44,851 nucleotides of DNA from DASQQQ01 sp036390995 (GTDB taxonomy: Bacteria > Actinomycetota > UBA4738 > HRBIN12), in NCBI GenBank assembly GCA_036390995.1, contig DASWAT010000045.1, positions 1 through 44,851 of the forward strand, read 5' to 3'. Every line of letters starts with the position of its first letter. The stretch's first letter is position 1. A model generated the notes under the pieces. The model did no database searches. It was not told the DNA's origin and saw only the letters and a list, made by a program, of their open reading frames with translations. Position numbers and translations under genes: made by a program. This document shows, piece after piece, positions 23,605-31,643 of this stretch.

Positions 23605-23997
23605 GTGGATGCCGAGCGACTGAAGAACATCCCGCTGTTCGCGGGACTGTCCCGCAAGGAGCGAGACCAGCTCGCCAGGTGGGCGGACGAGGTGGACGTG
23701 GCGCCGGGGACCCGCCTGGTGGACCAGGGCGCGTTTCCCCACGAGTTCTTCGTGATCTCCGAGGGCTCGGCGGAGGTGACCGTGGACGGCGGTCACGTCG
23801 CCGATCTCGGGGCGGGGGACTTCTTCGGCGAGATCGCCCTCCTCGAGGAACAGCGGCGAACGGCCTCGGTCATCACGACGTCGTCCCTTCGGGCGATCGT
23901 GATGCACTCGCGGGATTTCGCCGCGATGGCGCGCTCGATGCCCGAGGTCGCGGCCCGGATCCGGGAGGAGATGGCCCGCCGGGCCGACGGCCGGTGA
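23605..23997 (+). CDS. Single-domain cyclic-nucleotide-binding protein
   Basis: 130 residues from GTG at 23605, with AGGGAGGGC upstream. One cNMP-binding fold: LKNIPLFAGLSRKERDQLA opening, the FFVISEGSAEVTV beta roll, and the phosphate-binding cassette FFGEIALLEEQRRTASV near residue 73, where the Glu and Arg needed for the nucleotide are present. No DNA-binding or enzymatic domain is attached, so it may act by binding partners. It stands alone, with CapA divergent on one side and tadA convergent on the other. Confidence 0.87.
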   Translation: MDAERLKNIPLFAGLSRKERDQLARWADEVDVAPGTRLVDQGAFPHEFFVISEGSAEVTVDGGHVADLGAGDFFGEIALLEEQRRTASVITTSSLRAIVMHSRDFAAMARSMPEVAARIREEMARRADGR

Positions 23998-24012
23998 GCT
24001 CGCGGCCTCCCG

Positions 24013-24468
24013 CTACCGCCGTTCCTGGAAGAAGGCCCGGAGCACCGCGCCACATCCCTCGGCCAGCAATCCGGACTCGACCGTGACCTGGTGGTTCAGC
24101 CTCGCGTCGCGAGCCAGATCGCCGAGCGAGCCCACGAAGCCCGCCTTCGGATCGACGGCGCCGAACACCAGCCGGTCGATCCGCGCGAGCACGAGGGCGC
24201 CGGCGCACATCGCGCAGGGCTCGAGCGTGACGTAGATCGTGCAGCCCTCCAGGTGCCACGTTCCCAGGACCTCGCTCGCCTGCCGGAGCGCGAGCACCTC
24301 CGCGTGTGCCGTGGGATCGTTCCGGTGCTCCCGCTGGTTCCCGGCCCGGCCAAGGACCTCCTCCCCCCGAGCCACGACGGCGCCCACGGGGACGTCGCCC
24401 CACCCGGCGGCGCGCTCGGCCTCCTCGAGAGCCGACCGCATCATCCGCTCGTCGAGCGACGGAGGCAT
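24013..24468 (-). CDS. tadA: tRNA-specific adenosine deaminase
   Basis: 151 residues. The zinc deaminase signature is intact: HAEVLALRQA near residue 54 and PCAMCAGAL near 84. WGDVPVGAVV and DPKAGFVGSL are further TadA features. It converts A34 to inosine in tRNA-Arg(ACG). The ATG overlaps the stop of the metallopeptidase gene (TGATG). In Bacillus tadA lies next to the SRP RNA and dnaX; here it is about 11 kb away. Confidence 0.94.
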   Translation of the reverse strand: MPPSLDERMMRSALEEAERAAGWGDVPVGAVVARGEEVLGRAGNQREHRNDPTAHAEVLALRQASEVLGTWHLEGCTIYVTLEPCAMCAGALVLARIDRLVFGAVDPKAGFVGSLGDLARDARLNHQVTVESGLLAEGCGAVLRAFFQERR

Positions 24469-24812
24469 CAGTACCGGTCGATCTCCCGGAGGCGGTCGTC
24501 CGAGATCCCGAAGAAGTGCGCGACCTCGTGCTCGACGGTGTGCGCCACCACGCGCTTCAGGTCCTCGTCGTCCCGCGCCACCCGCTCGATCGTGGCTCGA
24601 TACAGGGTGATCGTGTCCGGCAGCACGCCCGCGTACCCAGCGTTCCGGTGGGTCAGCGGGATCCCGTGGTACCGGCCGAGCAGGTTCGGCTCGCCCCGCG
24701 GCGGTCGCTCCTCCACCAGGATCTCGACGTTCTCGAGGCGCTCGAGCACCCATGCGGGCAGGGTGTCCAGGGCCTGGGCCACGAGCTCCTCGAACCCCGC
24801 GCGCGACGACAT
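24468..24812 (-). CDS. Small metallopeptidase-like protein (zincin, HExxHxxG)
   Basis: 114 residues, complete for the family. The motif HEVAHFFGISDDRL near residue 95 (HExxHxxGIxDxxL) marks the small zincin-like metallopeptidase family (DUF1025 type), and GRYHGIPLTHRNAGY before it is also typical. Probably a cytoplasmic zinc protein; activity has not been assigned as far as I know. It is translationally coupled to tadA downstream. Confidence 0.87.
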   Translation of the reverse strand: MSSRAGFEELVAQALDTLPAWVLERLENVEILVEERPPRGEPNLLGRYHGIPLTHRNAGYAGVLPDTITLYRATIERVARDDEDLKRVVAHTVEHEVAHFFGISDDRLREIDRY

Positions 24813-24854
24813 GACGCCGTCAGCGTAGCGCCCGGCCGCGAACGTGCGGACCGG

Positions 24855-26048
24855 TCAGTCGGCCTCGTGCCGCCCCCGGGGCAAGACCAGATAGCGGATG
24901 CCGAGCGTGATGGCCAGGCCCACGAAGCTCGCCAGGCCGATCAGCACGCCCCACTCGACCCACGTGGGCACGTAGATCTGGTCGGGGCGGAACGGCTGTC
25001 CCGGCCGGCCTCCCGGGATCCCGGGCGCCAGCCCCACGAGCGGCTCGAACAGCGCCGACATGAGGATGTTCACGCGCTTGAAGAACACGCCGACGAGCGC
25101 CACCGACGCTCCGGTCACCAGCCACGGGCGGCTCGCGCGGAGCCGCGGGGTGGCGAAGATCGCGAGGGGCAGGATCACGCCGAGCGCGACCTCGCTCCAG
25201 AACACCCACGCGAGCCGCCCGAACAACAGCACCCGGAGCTGCTCGACGTGATCGGGCACGCGCGAGGTGTACGTGGTGAGGATCTCGGTGAACAGCAGGA
25301 ACGCGTCCGTCGCGATGAACCACACCATGAGTCGCCCGAGATCGGGGAACACGCGCTCCGGCGGTGAGAAGTCCGTGGTCCGTTGGGTCACGTGAGCCAC
25401 GAGGATCACGAGCGCCGTTCCCGACACGAGGGCCGAGGACACGAACAACGGCGCCATCAGGGCCGTGTTCCAGAACGGCCGCGCCACCATCAGACCGAAG
25501 ATCCACGCCGTCACCGAGTGCACGAGCACGGCCGCCGGCAGGGCGACGAAGGCCACGGTCCGCAGCGCACCCGGCGTGGGGTGAGGCCGGGTCATGATCC
25601 ACAGGTCCACGGCGGCGATCGCCAGGTACGTGGTGATGATCGCGATGTCCCACACGAGGGGCGACGTGAAGTTCGGCTGCACGAAGAGCTTCCACACGAA
25701 CTGCGGGCGGCCGAGGTCCGGGAGGATCGCGATGGCCGCGGCCGCGATCGCCGTGGCGGAGACCACGATCGCCAGACGGTTCAGCGGTTCGAACCGCTTG
25801 CTGCCCACCAGTTCCGAGCCGGCGACCACGATCAGCCCACCCGCCGAGATCCCCACCAGGAACATGAACGAGATGATGTACATGCCCCACGAGACCGTGT
25901 TCGACATCCCCGTGGCGGTCAGGCCGTTCGTCCACTGGTAGGCGAAGGAGCCGACCCCCACCACCATCCCCACCAGCAGGACGCCGTACCACGCACGGCC
26001 CCGAAGGTTGGGCGCGGCGACGTGCCCGGCGTGCGCGATCGCGCTCAC
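24855..26048 (-). CDS. NrfD/PsrC-type membrane subunit of molybdoenzyme
   Basis: 397 residues with about ten hydrophobic helices. The NrfD family pattern is visible: an N-terminal helix with WGMYIISFMFLVGISAGGL, the FTSPLVWDIAIITTYL segment, and a C-terminal pair of helices. It has no heme ligands in the family model and handles menaquinol/menaquinone at the membrane. The GTG start overlaps the stop of the iron-sulfur subunit (GTGA). Together with the next two genes it forms a three-subunit complex iron-sulfur molybdoenzyme. Confidence 0.92.
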   Translation of the reverse strand: MSAIAHAGHVAAPNLRGRAWYGVLLVGMVVGVGSFAYQWTNGLTATGMSNTVSWGMYIISFMFLVGISAGGLIVVAGSELVGSKRFEPLNRLAIVVSATAIAAAAIAILPDLGRPQFVWKLFVQPNFTSPLVWDIAIITTYLAIAAVDLWIMTRPHPTPGALRTVAFVALPAAVLVHSVTAWIFGLMVARPFWNTALMAPLFVSSALVSGTALVILVAHVTQRTTDFSPPERVFPDLGRLMVWFIATDAFLLFTEILTTYTSRVPDHVEQLRVLLFGRLAWVFWSEVALGVILPLAIFATPRLRASRPWLVTGASVALVGVFFKRVNILMSALFEPLVGLAPGIPGGRPGQPFRPDQIYVPTWVEWGVLIGLASFVGLAITLGIRYLVLPRGRHEAD

Positions 26049-26770
26049 AGGGATCGCCTCCTCCGCTCGTCGAGGTAGAAGACCTTCGGATCCGTGCCCT
26101 TGTCCTCGAGCAGCTGCGTGCCGCCCCGATCCTCGATCACGCGCACCAGCTCGCCGTCGGGATCGTTCAGGTCGCCGAAGATGCGGGCCTGCGCGGGGCA
26201 GGACCAGACGCACGACGGCACCTGACCCTCCACCAGGCGGTGGACGCAGAACGTGCATTTCTCAACGCTGCCCACCGGGCGCGGCTCGACCATGCCGTGG
26301 TCGAACGGGAGCGAGCGCTCTGGACGGCCCCAGTTGAAGACCCGAACGCCGTACGGGCAGGCCGCCATGCAGTACCGGCATCCGATGCAGTCGGCCTGGT
26401 TCACCAGCACGGTCCCGTCGTCGTCCACGTAGGTCGCCGAGGTCGGGCAGACCTTCTCGCACGGCGGGTCGTCGCAGTGCTGGCACGCGAGCGGGACCCA
26501 GTGCATGGACAGGTCGCCGTGCTCGTCGACCTCGGGCGTGTCGAGGTCCGCGCCGGCGGTGAGGATCCGGTTCCACCACATCCCGAGCGGCACGTCGTTC
26601 TCCGACTTGCAGATCACGGCGCACGACCAACACCCGATGCAGCGCTCGGTGTCGACGGCCATCCCCCACCGAGGCTTCGGGCTGTGGCTGCGGACCTGCC
26701 CGTACCGGCGAGACGCCTCGGGCAGCGCCTCCACCGGGGACCTCTTCGGTCCCGTCGCCTGCTCAGACAC
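26045..26770 (-). CDS. Four-cluster ferredoxin-like iron-sulfur subunit
   Basis: 241 residues of the DmsB/PhsB/NrfC type. Cysteine sets in order: CIGCWSCAVICK (near residue 44), CQHCDDPPCEKVCP, CIGCRYCMAACPYG, and CTFCVHRL...CVWSCP. These are enough for four [4Fe-4S] clusters. It wires the molybdenum subunit to the NrfD subunit. It has no signal peptide, so export would be by hitchhiking on the Tat-borne catalytic subunit, as known for this class. The start overlaps the catalytic subunit's stop by 8 nt. Confidence 0.94.
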   Translation of the reverse strand: MSEQATGPKRSPVEALPEASRRYGQVRSHSPKPRWGMAVDTERCIGCWSCAVICKSENDVPLGMWWNRILTAGADLDTPEVDEHGDLSMHWVPLACQHCDDPPCEKVCPTSATYVDDDGTVLVNQADCIGCRYCMAACPYGVRVFNWGRPERSLPFDHGMVEPRPVGSVEKCTFCVHRLVEGQVPSCVWSCPAQARIFGDLNDPDGELVRVIEDRGGTQLLEDKGTDPKVFYLDERRRRSL

Positions 26771-29267
26771 GGCGCACCTCGCAGCGACAGTCCTTCCATC
26801 CGGTCGACGGCGCCCAGATGTTGGCCACCGAGAAGATCTCGTGGATCGGGTTGACCGCCGAGGACGTGAGCTCGTTCACGCCCCTGCCGGCCAGGTAGTA
26901 ACGGGACCACCATCCCTCGGGCAGCGAGATCGCCCCAGGACGGGCGGCCTCGCTCACGTGAGCCCAAGCCTGCAGCCGGCCGCGCGTGTTGAACGCCTCG
27001 ATCGGATCGCCGTCGGCGATGCCCCGCGCGGCGGCATCGTCCGGATGCATCAGCACCTGGGGCTTGGAGCCGTGGATCTCCTCGAGCCACGGGTTGTTCG
27101 AATAGGTGGAGTGGATCCGCCACTTCGAGTGCGGACTGAGCAGCCGGAGCGGGAAGGAGGCGGGATCGTGGACGCCGTCGTCGTACGGGTCCTTGTACGT
27201 GACGACCTGCTCGCCCAGCTCGAGGAAGCGGTCCTCCTCCTTGTACAGCTCGATCCGTCGGGTGGGAAGGAACGCCGCCGTGACCTCGAGCGGCGCTGGC
27301 AGCGACTGCGGGGGGAACGGGACGAGGTCCTGGATCTGCTCTCGGAACGCGATGTCCGGGTCGGCAACCTTCAGCCGGACCGGTCCCGCCTCCAGCTGCT
27401 CGCGCGAGATGCCCTCGGTGAAACCCCCGCCCGCCAGCATCATGTCGATCGCGTCGTCCTCGGTGATGCCGCGGAAGTACCGCTGCCACTTCGCCCGATC
27501 GATCCGCTTCACCAGCTGGCTCCAGATCCAGGTCTCCGGCCGGGATTCGCCCACGGGGTCGACCGCCGGCTGCTGGAGCTGGATGAACGGGTGGAGCGGG
27601 CTCACCACGAGGTCCTTCTTCTCGTACCAGGTGGACGCGGGCAGGACGACGTCCGCGTACGCGGCCGTCTCGGTCATCTGCGGGTCGACCACCACCACGA
27701 GCTCGAGCTCCTTCAGTCGCTCCAGCAGCTGGTTCAGGTCCGGCGACTGCAGGAAGAAGTTCGAGAACGTGACGAACAGCGCCCGGAAGCCGCTCTTGGG
27801 GTACGGCGTCAGCGGGTTCATGGTGTCCGTCTTGCCCCGGACGAGGTAGATGGTGGGGATCACGGGTGGATGCAGGTCGTCGGGGAACCACCAGGGGGCC
27901 ACGTTGGCCCGGACCTTGTACTGGCCGACGTAGACGCTGAAACCGCCGCCCGGGCGCCCGACGTTGCCCGTCACCACGGAGAGCAGCGCGTAGGCGCGGC
28001 CGGTGAGATCGCCGTGGTACCAGTGGTTCGCGCCGCCCCCCATGAGGATCGCCGCCGGGGACTCCGTCGCGAAGGCCCGGGCGATCTTCACGATCAGGTC
28101 GGCCGGCACGCCGCTCACCTGGGCGGCACGCTCGGGCGTCCAGGTGGCCACCTCGGCCGCGACGAGCGCCCATCCAGGGGTTACCTCCACGGTGGCACCG
28201 TCGGCGGTCCGGACCTCGAACGTACCCTCCAACGCAGGCTCGACCCCCCGCGGCATGCCCAGCCGGTCCGTCCCCACCGTGGCGAGCATCTGGCGGTGAA
28301 CGTCCCAGATCAGGAACCGGTCCGGTGCACCGCCCTTCACGAGATCGGCCTCGCGGAGGCGTTTGCCGGTGTCGGTGCGAACCAGGAGCGGGGCATCCGT
28401 GTACGAGGCGAGGAACCGGCGATCTTCCAGCCCTTCGGCCAGGATCTGGTTCACGAGCCCCAGCGCGAACGCGGCGTCGGTACCGGGAGCGATCTGCACC
28501 CAGGTATCCGCCTTCGAGGCCGTGGAGGAGAAGACGGGGTCCACCACCACCAGGCGGGCCCCCTTCGCGGCGGCGTCGAAGACGAAGTGCGCGTCGGGGA
28601 TCCTGGTCTCGAGAGGGTTCGCCCCCACGATGAGGAGGAACCGGCTGTTGGCCCAGTCCTTCGCCTCGTGGTCGGCGTTCTGGACGCCGAACGTGATGGG
28701 CATGGCCATCGGTAGGTCGCCGTTGTAATCGAAGCTCGTGCCGTGGCTCATGCCGAGCACGGCCGCGGCGCGGTAGTTCACGCCCTTGTGGACGTAGCCC
28801 GTCCCGGCGACCTGACCGAACACGTGGATCGAGTCGTAGCCGTACGTGTCGCCGATCCGCTTCAGCTCGGCCGCCACGTGGTCGAGCGCCTCCTCCCACG
28901 TGGCGCGCCGGAACTCGCCCGATCCGCGCTCGCCGGTCCGGATCAGCGGGGTCATGACGCGGTCGGGCCCGTAGATCTGGTTGTGGAAGGACAGGCCCTT
29001 CATGCAGCCGCGCGGGTTGTACGCCTCGTCGGGGTAGTCCGCGGCCTGCTGGATCTTCACGATCCTCCCGTTCCGCACGAACGCCAGCTGTCCACACGCG
29101 CCGGTGCAGTTCGGGGAGCAGGTGGTGCGCACCACCTTGTCCACCAGCAGGGACGGCACGGCCTCGGCCCCGATGCCGCTGCGGCCCACGGCGATCGTTC
29201 CGCCGACCGCCGCGGCGCCAGCCGCCGCACCCGCTCCGGCGAGGAACCTCCGGCGGGTGACGCTCAT
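26763..29267 (-). CDS. Tat-exported DMSO reductase-family molybdopterin oxidoreductase
   Basis: 834 residues. Tat signal TRRRFLAGAGAAAG at residues 4-17. The iron-sulfur site is Cys50-x3-Cys54-x3-Cys58 ... Cys88 (CSPNCTGACG, GCMKG). The segment FDYNGDLPMAMP at about 179-190 looks like the [YF]D..x.DLP.A.P stretch of type-II enzymes (NarG, EbdA, SerA), which holds the molybdenum-ligand Asp. Type-II enzymes normally carry His, not Cys, as the first cluster ligand, so this protein is mixed in character. The bis-MGD-binding C-terminal domain is complete. Substrate unknown: thiosulfate, polysulfide or an oxyanion are possible. It is not a formate dehydrogenase, lacking its Cys/Sec-His pair. Confidence 0.9.
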   Translation of the reverse strand: MSVTRRRFLAGAGAAAGAAAVGGTIAVGRSGIGAEAVPSLLVDKVVRTTCSPNCTGACGQLAFVRNGRIVKIQQAADYPDEAYNPRGCMKGLSFHNQIYGPDRVMTPLIRTGERGSGEFRRATWEEALDHVAAELKRIGDTYGYDSIHVFGQVAGTGYVHKGVNYRAAAVLGMSHGTSFDYNGDLPMAMPITFGVQNADHEAKDWANSRFLLIVGANPLETRIPDAHFVFDAAAKGARLVVVDPVFSSTASKADTWVQIAPGTDAAFALGLVNQILAEGLEDRRFLASYTDAPLLVRTDTGKRLREADLVKGGAPDRFLIWDVHRQMLATVGTDRLGMPRGVEPALEGTFEVRTADGATVEVTPGWALVAAEVATWTPERAAQVSGVPADLIVKIARAFATESPAAILMGGGANHWYHGDLTGRAYALLSVVTGNVGRPGGGFSVYVGQYKVRANVAPWWFPDDLHPPVIPTIYLVRGKTDTMNPLTPYPKSGFRALFVTFSNFFLQSPDLNQLLERLKELELVVVVDPQMTETAAYADVVLPASTWYEKKDLVVSPLHPFIQLQQPAVDPVGESRPETWIWSQLVKRIDRAKWQRYFRGITEDDAIDMMLAGGGFTEGISREQLEAGPVRLKVADPDIAFREQIQDLVPFPPQSLPAPLEVTAAFLPTRRIELYKEEDRFLELGEQVVTYKDPYDDGVHDPASFPLRLLSPHSKWRIHSTYSNNPWLEEIHGSKPQVLMHPDDAAARGIADGDPIEAFNTRGRLQAWAHVSEAARPGAISLPEGWWSRYYLAGRGVNELTSSAVNPIHEIFSVANIWAPSTGWKDCRCEVRRV

Positions 29268-29485
29268 CGGAGATCCATCCTCGGGGCGGCCGGGCAGGAA
29301 GGGTCCAGCATCGTGTGACCGGCTGCCCCACACTGCGCGCACCGGGTGGTGCTGCGGCCGGATGCACGGGGCCGGAGCCGGGAGGCGGCGGTCGTGAACA
29401 CCCCCATCACCCTGCCGCCCAGCGCCGCGGCCGGCACCGCCAACAAGCCGATCAGCAACCCGCGTCTCGACGGCCGCACCGTCAT
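29264..29485 (-). CDS. Short Tat-like protein with zinc-knuckle-like motif
   Basis: 73 residues. An N-terminal twin-arginine-like signal and hydrophobic stretch (RRGLLIGLLAVPAAALGG, residues 7-24) is followed by a basic linker and Cys49-x2-Cys52-x4-His57-x6-Cys64, close to the CCHC zinc knuckle (CX2CX4HX4C). The TGA overlaps the ATG of the molybdoenzyme catalytic subunit (ATGA), so it is translationally coupled and is probably made in step with it. It could be an assembly factor, a metal- or cofactor-delivery protein or a small subunit facing the periplasm-equivalent side. I recognise no family. Confidence 0.65.
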   Translation of the reverse strand: MTVRPSRRGLLIGLLAVPAAALGGRVMGVFTTAASRLRPRASGRSTTRCAQCGAAGHTMLDPSCPAAPRMDLR

Positions 29486-29638
29486 CGGACGACGTCCTCC
29501 TTGCCCCAAAGCCATCCTACGTTTAGCTTGCCGCTACACGAATATCGCGGAACGGCCAGCGCCGCACCGGACGGAGGTCCCGGACCCAGGGGGACCGGAG
29601 ACCCGGGGAAGGAGGTTCGTCGGGTCCGATCCGCGGAG

Positions 29639-30667
29639 TCAGCTCCGCTTGGCGGCGAGCGCCGAGATGGCCTCGAGCACGACGCGGTGGGCGAGCATCG
29701 CCGTGACCTCGCTCTGGTCGTACGGCGGCGAGACCTCGACGACGTCCATGCCGACGAGGTCAACCTGCCCGACGATCCGCCGGATGGCCCGCAGCAACTC
29801 GCGGGGCAGGATCCCACCCGGCTCCGGGGTGCCGGTCCCCGGCGCCGTCCCCGGATCGACCACGTCGATGTCCACGGAGACGTAGATGCAGTCCGGGCCG
29901 TCGAGGGCCTCTGCGATCGCGTCGGCGATCACGGCCTCGGCGCCGCGCTCCTCGATCTCGACCATCGTGTGCCAGCGCAGCTCGCGCTCACGCATCCAGT
30001 CGAACGTGGCCCTCTCCGGCCAGTAGCCGCGGAGGCCGACCTGGACGAAGTTGCGGCCTTCGATCCACCCCTCCTCGATGAGCCGGCGCATCGGCGTGCC
30101 GTGGGAGACGAGCGAGCCCCAGACCTCGTTCCCCGTGTCGGCGTGGGCGTCGAAGTGCACGATGCCGACCGAGCGGGGATGCCGATGGCGGGCCACGGCC
30201 GCGGCGCTCGGATACGTGATGGAGTGGTCGCCGCCGAGCACGATGGGGATCGCGCCGGTCCCGGCCACCCGGTGCACCTTCTCGTGGATCACCCGGAGCC
30301 CGCGGGCCAGCCGCGAGGGCACCACCGGCGCGTCGCCCGCGTCCACCACCGTGAGCGTCCGGAACGGCTCCACCTCGAGCTGGATCGACCAGGCATCGGC
30401 CGTCCCCCAGTGGTACGGGGCCTCCCGGATCGCGCGGGGCCCGAACCGCGCGCCCGGCCGGGCCGAGGTGCCGTCGTCGAGCGGCGCGCCGACGATCGCG
30501 ACGTCCGCGCCGGCCGCCCGGATCTCCTCCTCGGCGGTCGCCCACGGCAGCTTGTGGAAGGACCCCCGCCAGTCGGTGTGGTAGGGCAGGTCGTCCCAGG
30601 CGAACTCCTCGAACTCGTCGTCGGCGCGTAGTTCGCTCCGCTCGAGGCGGAAATCGCGGTCGCTCAC
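29639..30667 (-). CDS. Agmatinase/arginase-family ureohydrolase
   Basis: 342 residues from GTG at 30667 (GAGGAG upstream). Manganese ligands: GGDHSITY near residue 143, HFDAHADT near 167, and SVDIDVVDPG near 256, followed by GTGTPEPGG. An N-terminal extension of about 50 residues precedes the fold, common in actinobacterial agmatinases. Likely hydrolyses agmatine, or another guanidino compound such as guanidinobutyrate, to urea and an amine; the choice cannot be made from sequence. The gene stands alone on its strand. Confidence 0.91.
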   Translation of the reverse strand: MSDRDFRLERSELRADDEFEEFAWDDLPYHTDWRGSFHKLPWATAEEEIRAAGADVAIVGAPLDDGTSARPGARFGPRAIREAPYHWGTADAWSIQLEVEPFRTLTVVDAGDAPVVPSRLARGLRVIHEKVHRVAGTGAIPIVLGGDHSITYPSAAAVARHRHPRSVGIVHFDAHADTGNEVWGSLVSHGTPMRRLIEEGWIEGRNFVQVGLRGYWPERATFDWMRERELRWHTMVEIEERGAEAVIADAIAEALDGPDCIYVSVDIDVVDPGTAPGTGTPEPGGILPRELLRAIRRIVGQVDLVGMDVVEVSPPYDQSEVTAMLAHRVVLEAISALAAKRS

Positions 30668-30775
30668 GGCCTGCTCCTCGAGGCTCGGGTGATGGGGCAG
30701 CCGCACGCTACCCCCGTGGCCGCTCCGCCACAACCGGAGCGAACCGCTGGCGTCGCAGTAGGCTGGCAACGGACG

Positions 30776-31435
30776 ATGGGAACCGCGGAGCCGAACGGAT
30801 CCAACCGGCATCCCGACGACGCCCTCCACGGCGGCCCCTCCCGGACCTCCGCCCTCCTGCGGGTCTTCCGGGATCCCGTGGTGGTGGTCCTGACGGTGGC
30901 CGGGGTCGTCGACGTCGCCACGGGGGACCCGGCGATGCACGGGATCGCGCTCGTCGCGGTGGCGGCGATCCTGATCCGGGACGGCCTGGCCCGCGCGTCT
31001 CGCGCCAGCCCGGCGGAACGCCCCAGGCCGGTGTCGGGGCGCCGCTTCCGGTTCTCGCCGGCGGTCTTGGCGGCAGGGGTCGCCTACGCGGTGCTCGTGG
31101 GGTGGTTCGGGCGGTTCTCCTGGCCGCTCACGATCGGGGTGGCGATCCCCGGCGTGTTGGCCGTGGCGATCGCCTGGCGCACGGACGCCGCCGGCCCCGA
31201 GCCCGCCCCGCTGGAACCGATGGGGAAGGCGGCGTGGCTGGCGGTGTTCCTCGCGTTGGCGGCCTGGGAGGTCCAGGCGCTGCTGCTCCAGCCCACGATC
31301 ACGACCGCCTCGTGGGCGCACCCCACCCTCAGCACGCTGATGGACCCGATCCTCGCCGGCCACCTCGGCCGCTCGGTCACGATGATCGTGTGGCTGGCCC
31401 TCGGCGGCTATCTGCTGGAGCTCCTGAACCGATGA
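30776..31435 (+). CDS. Multi-pass membrane protein, unknown function
   Basis: 219 residues with about six hydrophobic segments: roughly 35-60 (VVVVLTVAGVVDVATG), 60-75, 93-112, 112-130, 145-165 and 195-215 (VTMIVWLALGGYLLELL). A Pro/Arg-rich N-terminus of 30 residues faces the cytoplasm. I know no family. The TGA overlaps the ATG of the next gene (ATGA), so the two are made together. Confidence 0.7.
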   Translation: MGTAEPNGSNRHPDDALHGGPSRTSALLRVFRDPVVVVLTVAGVVDVATGDPAMHGIALVAVAAILIRDGLARASRASPAERPRPVSGRRFRFSPAVLAAGVAYAVLVGWFGRFSWPLTIGVAIPGVLAVAIAWRTDAAGPEPAPLEPMGKAAWLAVFLALAAWEVQALLLQPTITTASWAHPTLSTLMDPILAGHLGRSVTMIVWLALGGYLLELLNR

Positions 31436-31632
31436 GCAGCCACGCCGTCACCGTCGCCGGGTTCCTCCTCATCTTCCTGGCGGGCCTCGCGCTCGAGTGG
31501 CGCGCCCGCCGCCCGAGCTCGCGGATCCCCACGATCGACGCGCTCCTGCGCCGGGCCATGTACACACGCTCGGGCCGGGTGGGTGTGATCGCCGCCTGGG
31601 CCTGGCTGGGCCTGCACTTCTTCGCCCGCTGA
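31432..31632 (+). CDS. Small membrane protein resembling DUF6186
   Basis: 66 residues. Helix 1 (TVAGFLLIFLAGLALEW) and helix 2 (VGVIAAWAWLGLHFFA) flank a basic stretch with SSRIPTIDALLRRAM. The order (helix, IPT-x-x-x-LLRRAM, helix with W-x-WLGxHFFAR) resembles a short actinobacterial family I remember as DUF6186. Function unknown. Cotranslated with the preceding multi-pass membrane protein; convergent with hypE 11 nt away. Confidence 0.62.
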   Translation: MSSHAVTVAGFLLIFLAGLALEWRARRPSSRIPTIDALLRRAMYTRSGRVGVIAAWAWLGLHFFAR

Positions 31633-31643
31633 CGAGCGGGCGC

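Noticed and set aside
26763..29267. Formate dehydrogenase alpha subunit
   Set aside because: The Cys/Sec-His active-site pair is not present and the DLP-type segment fits other molybdoenzymes.
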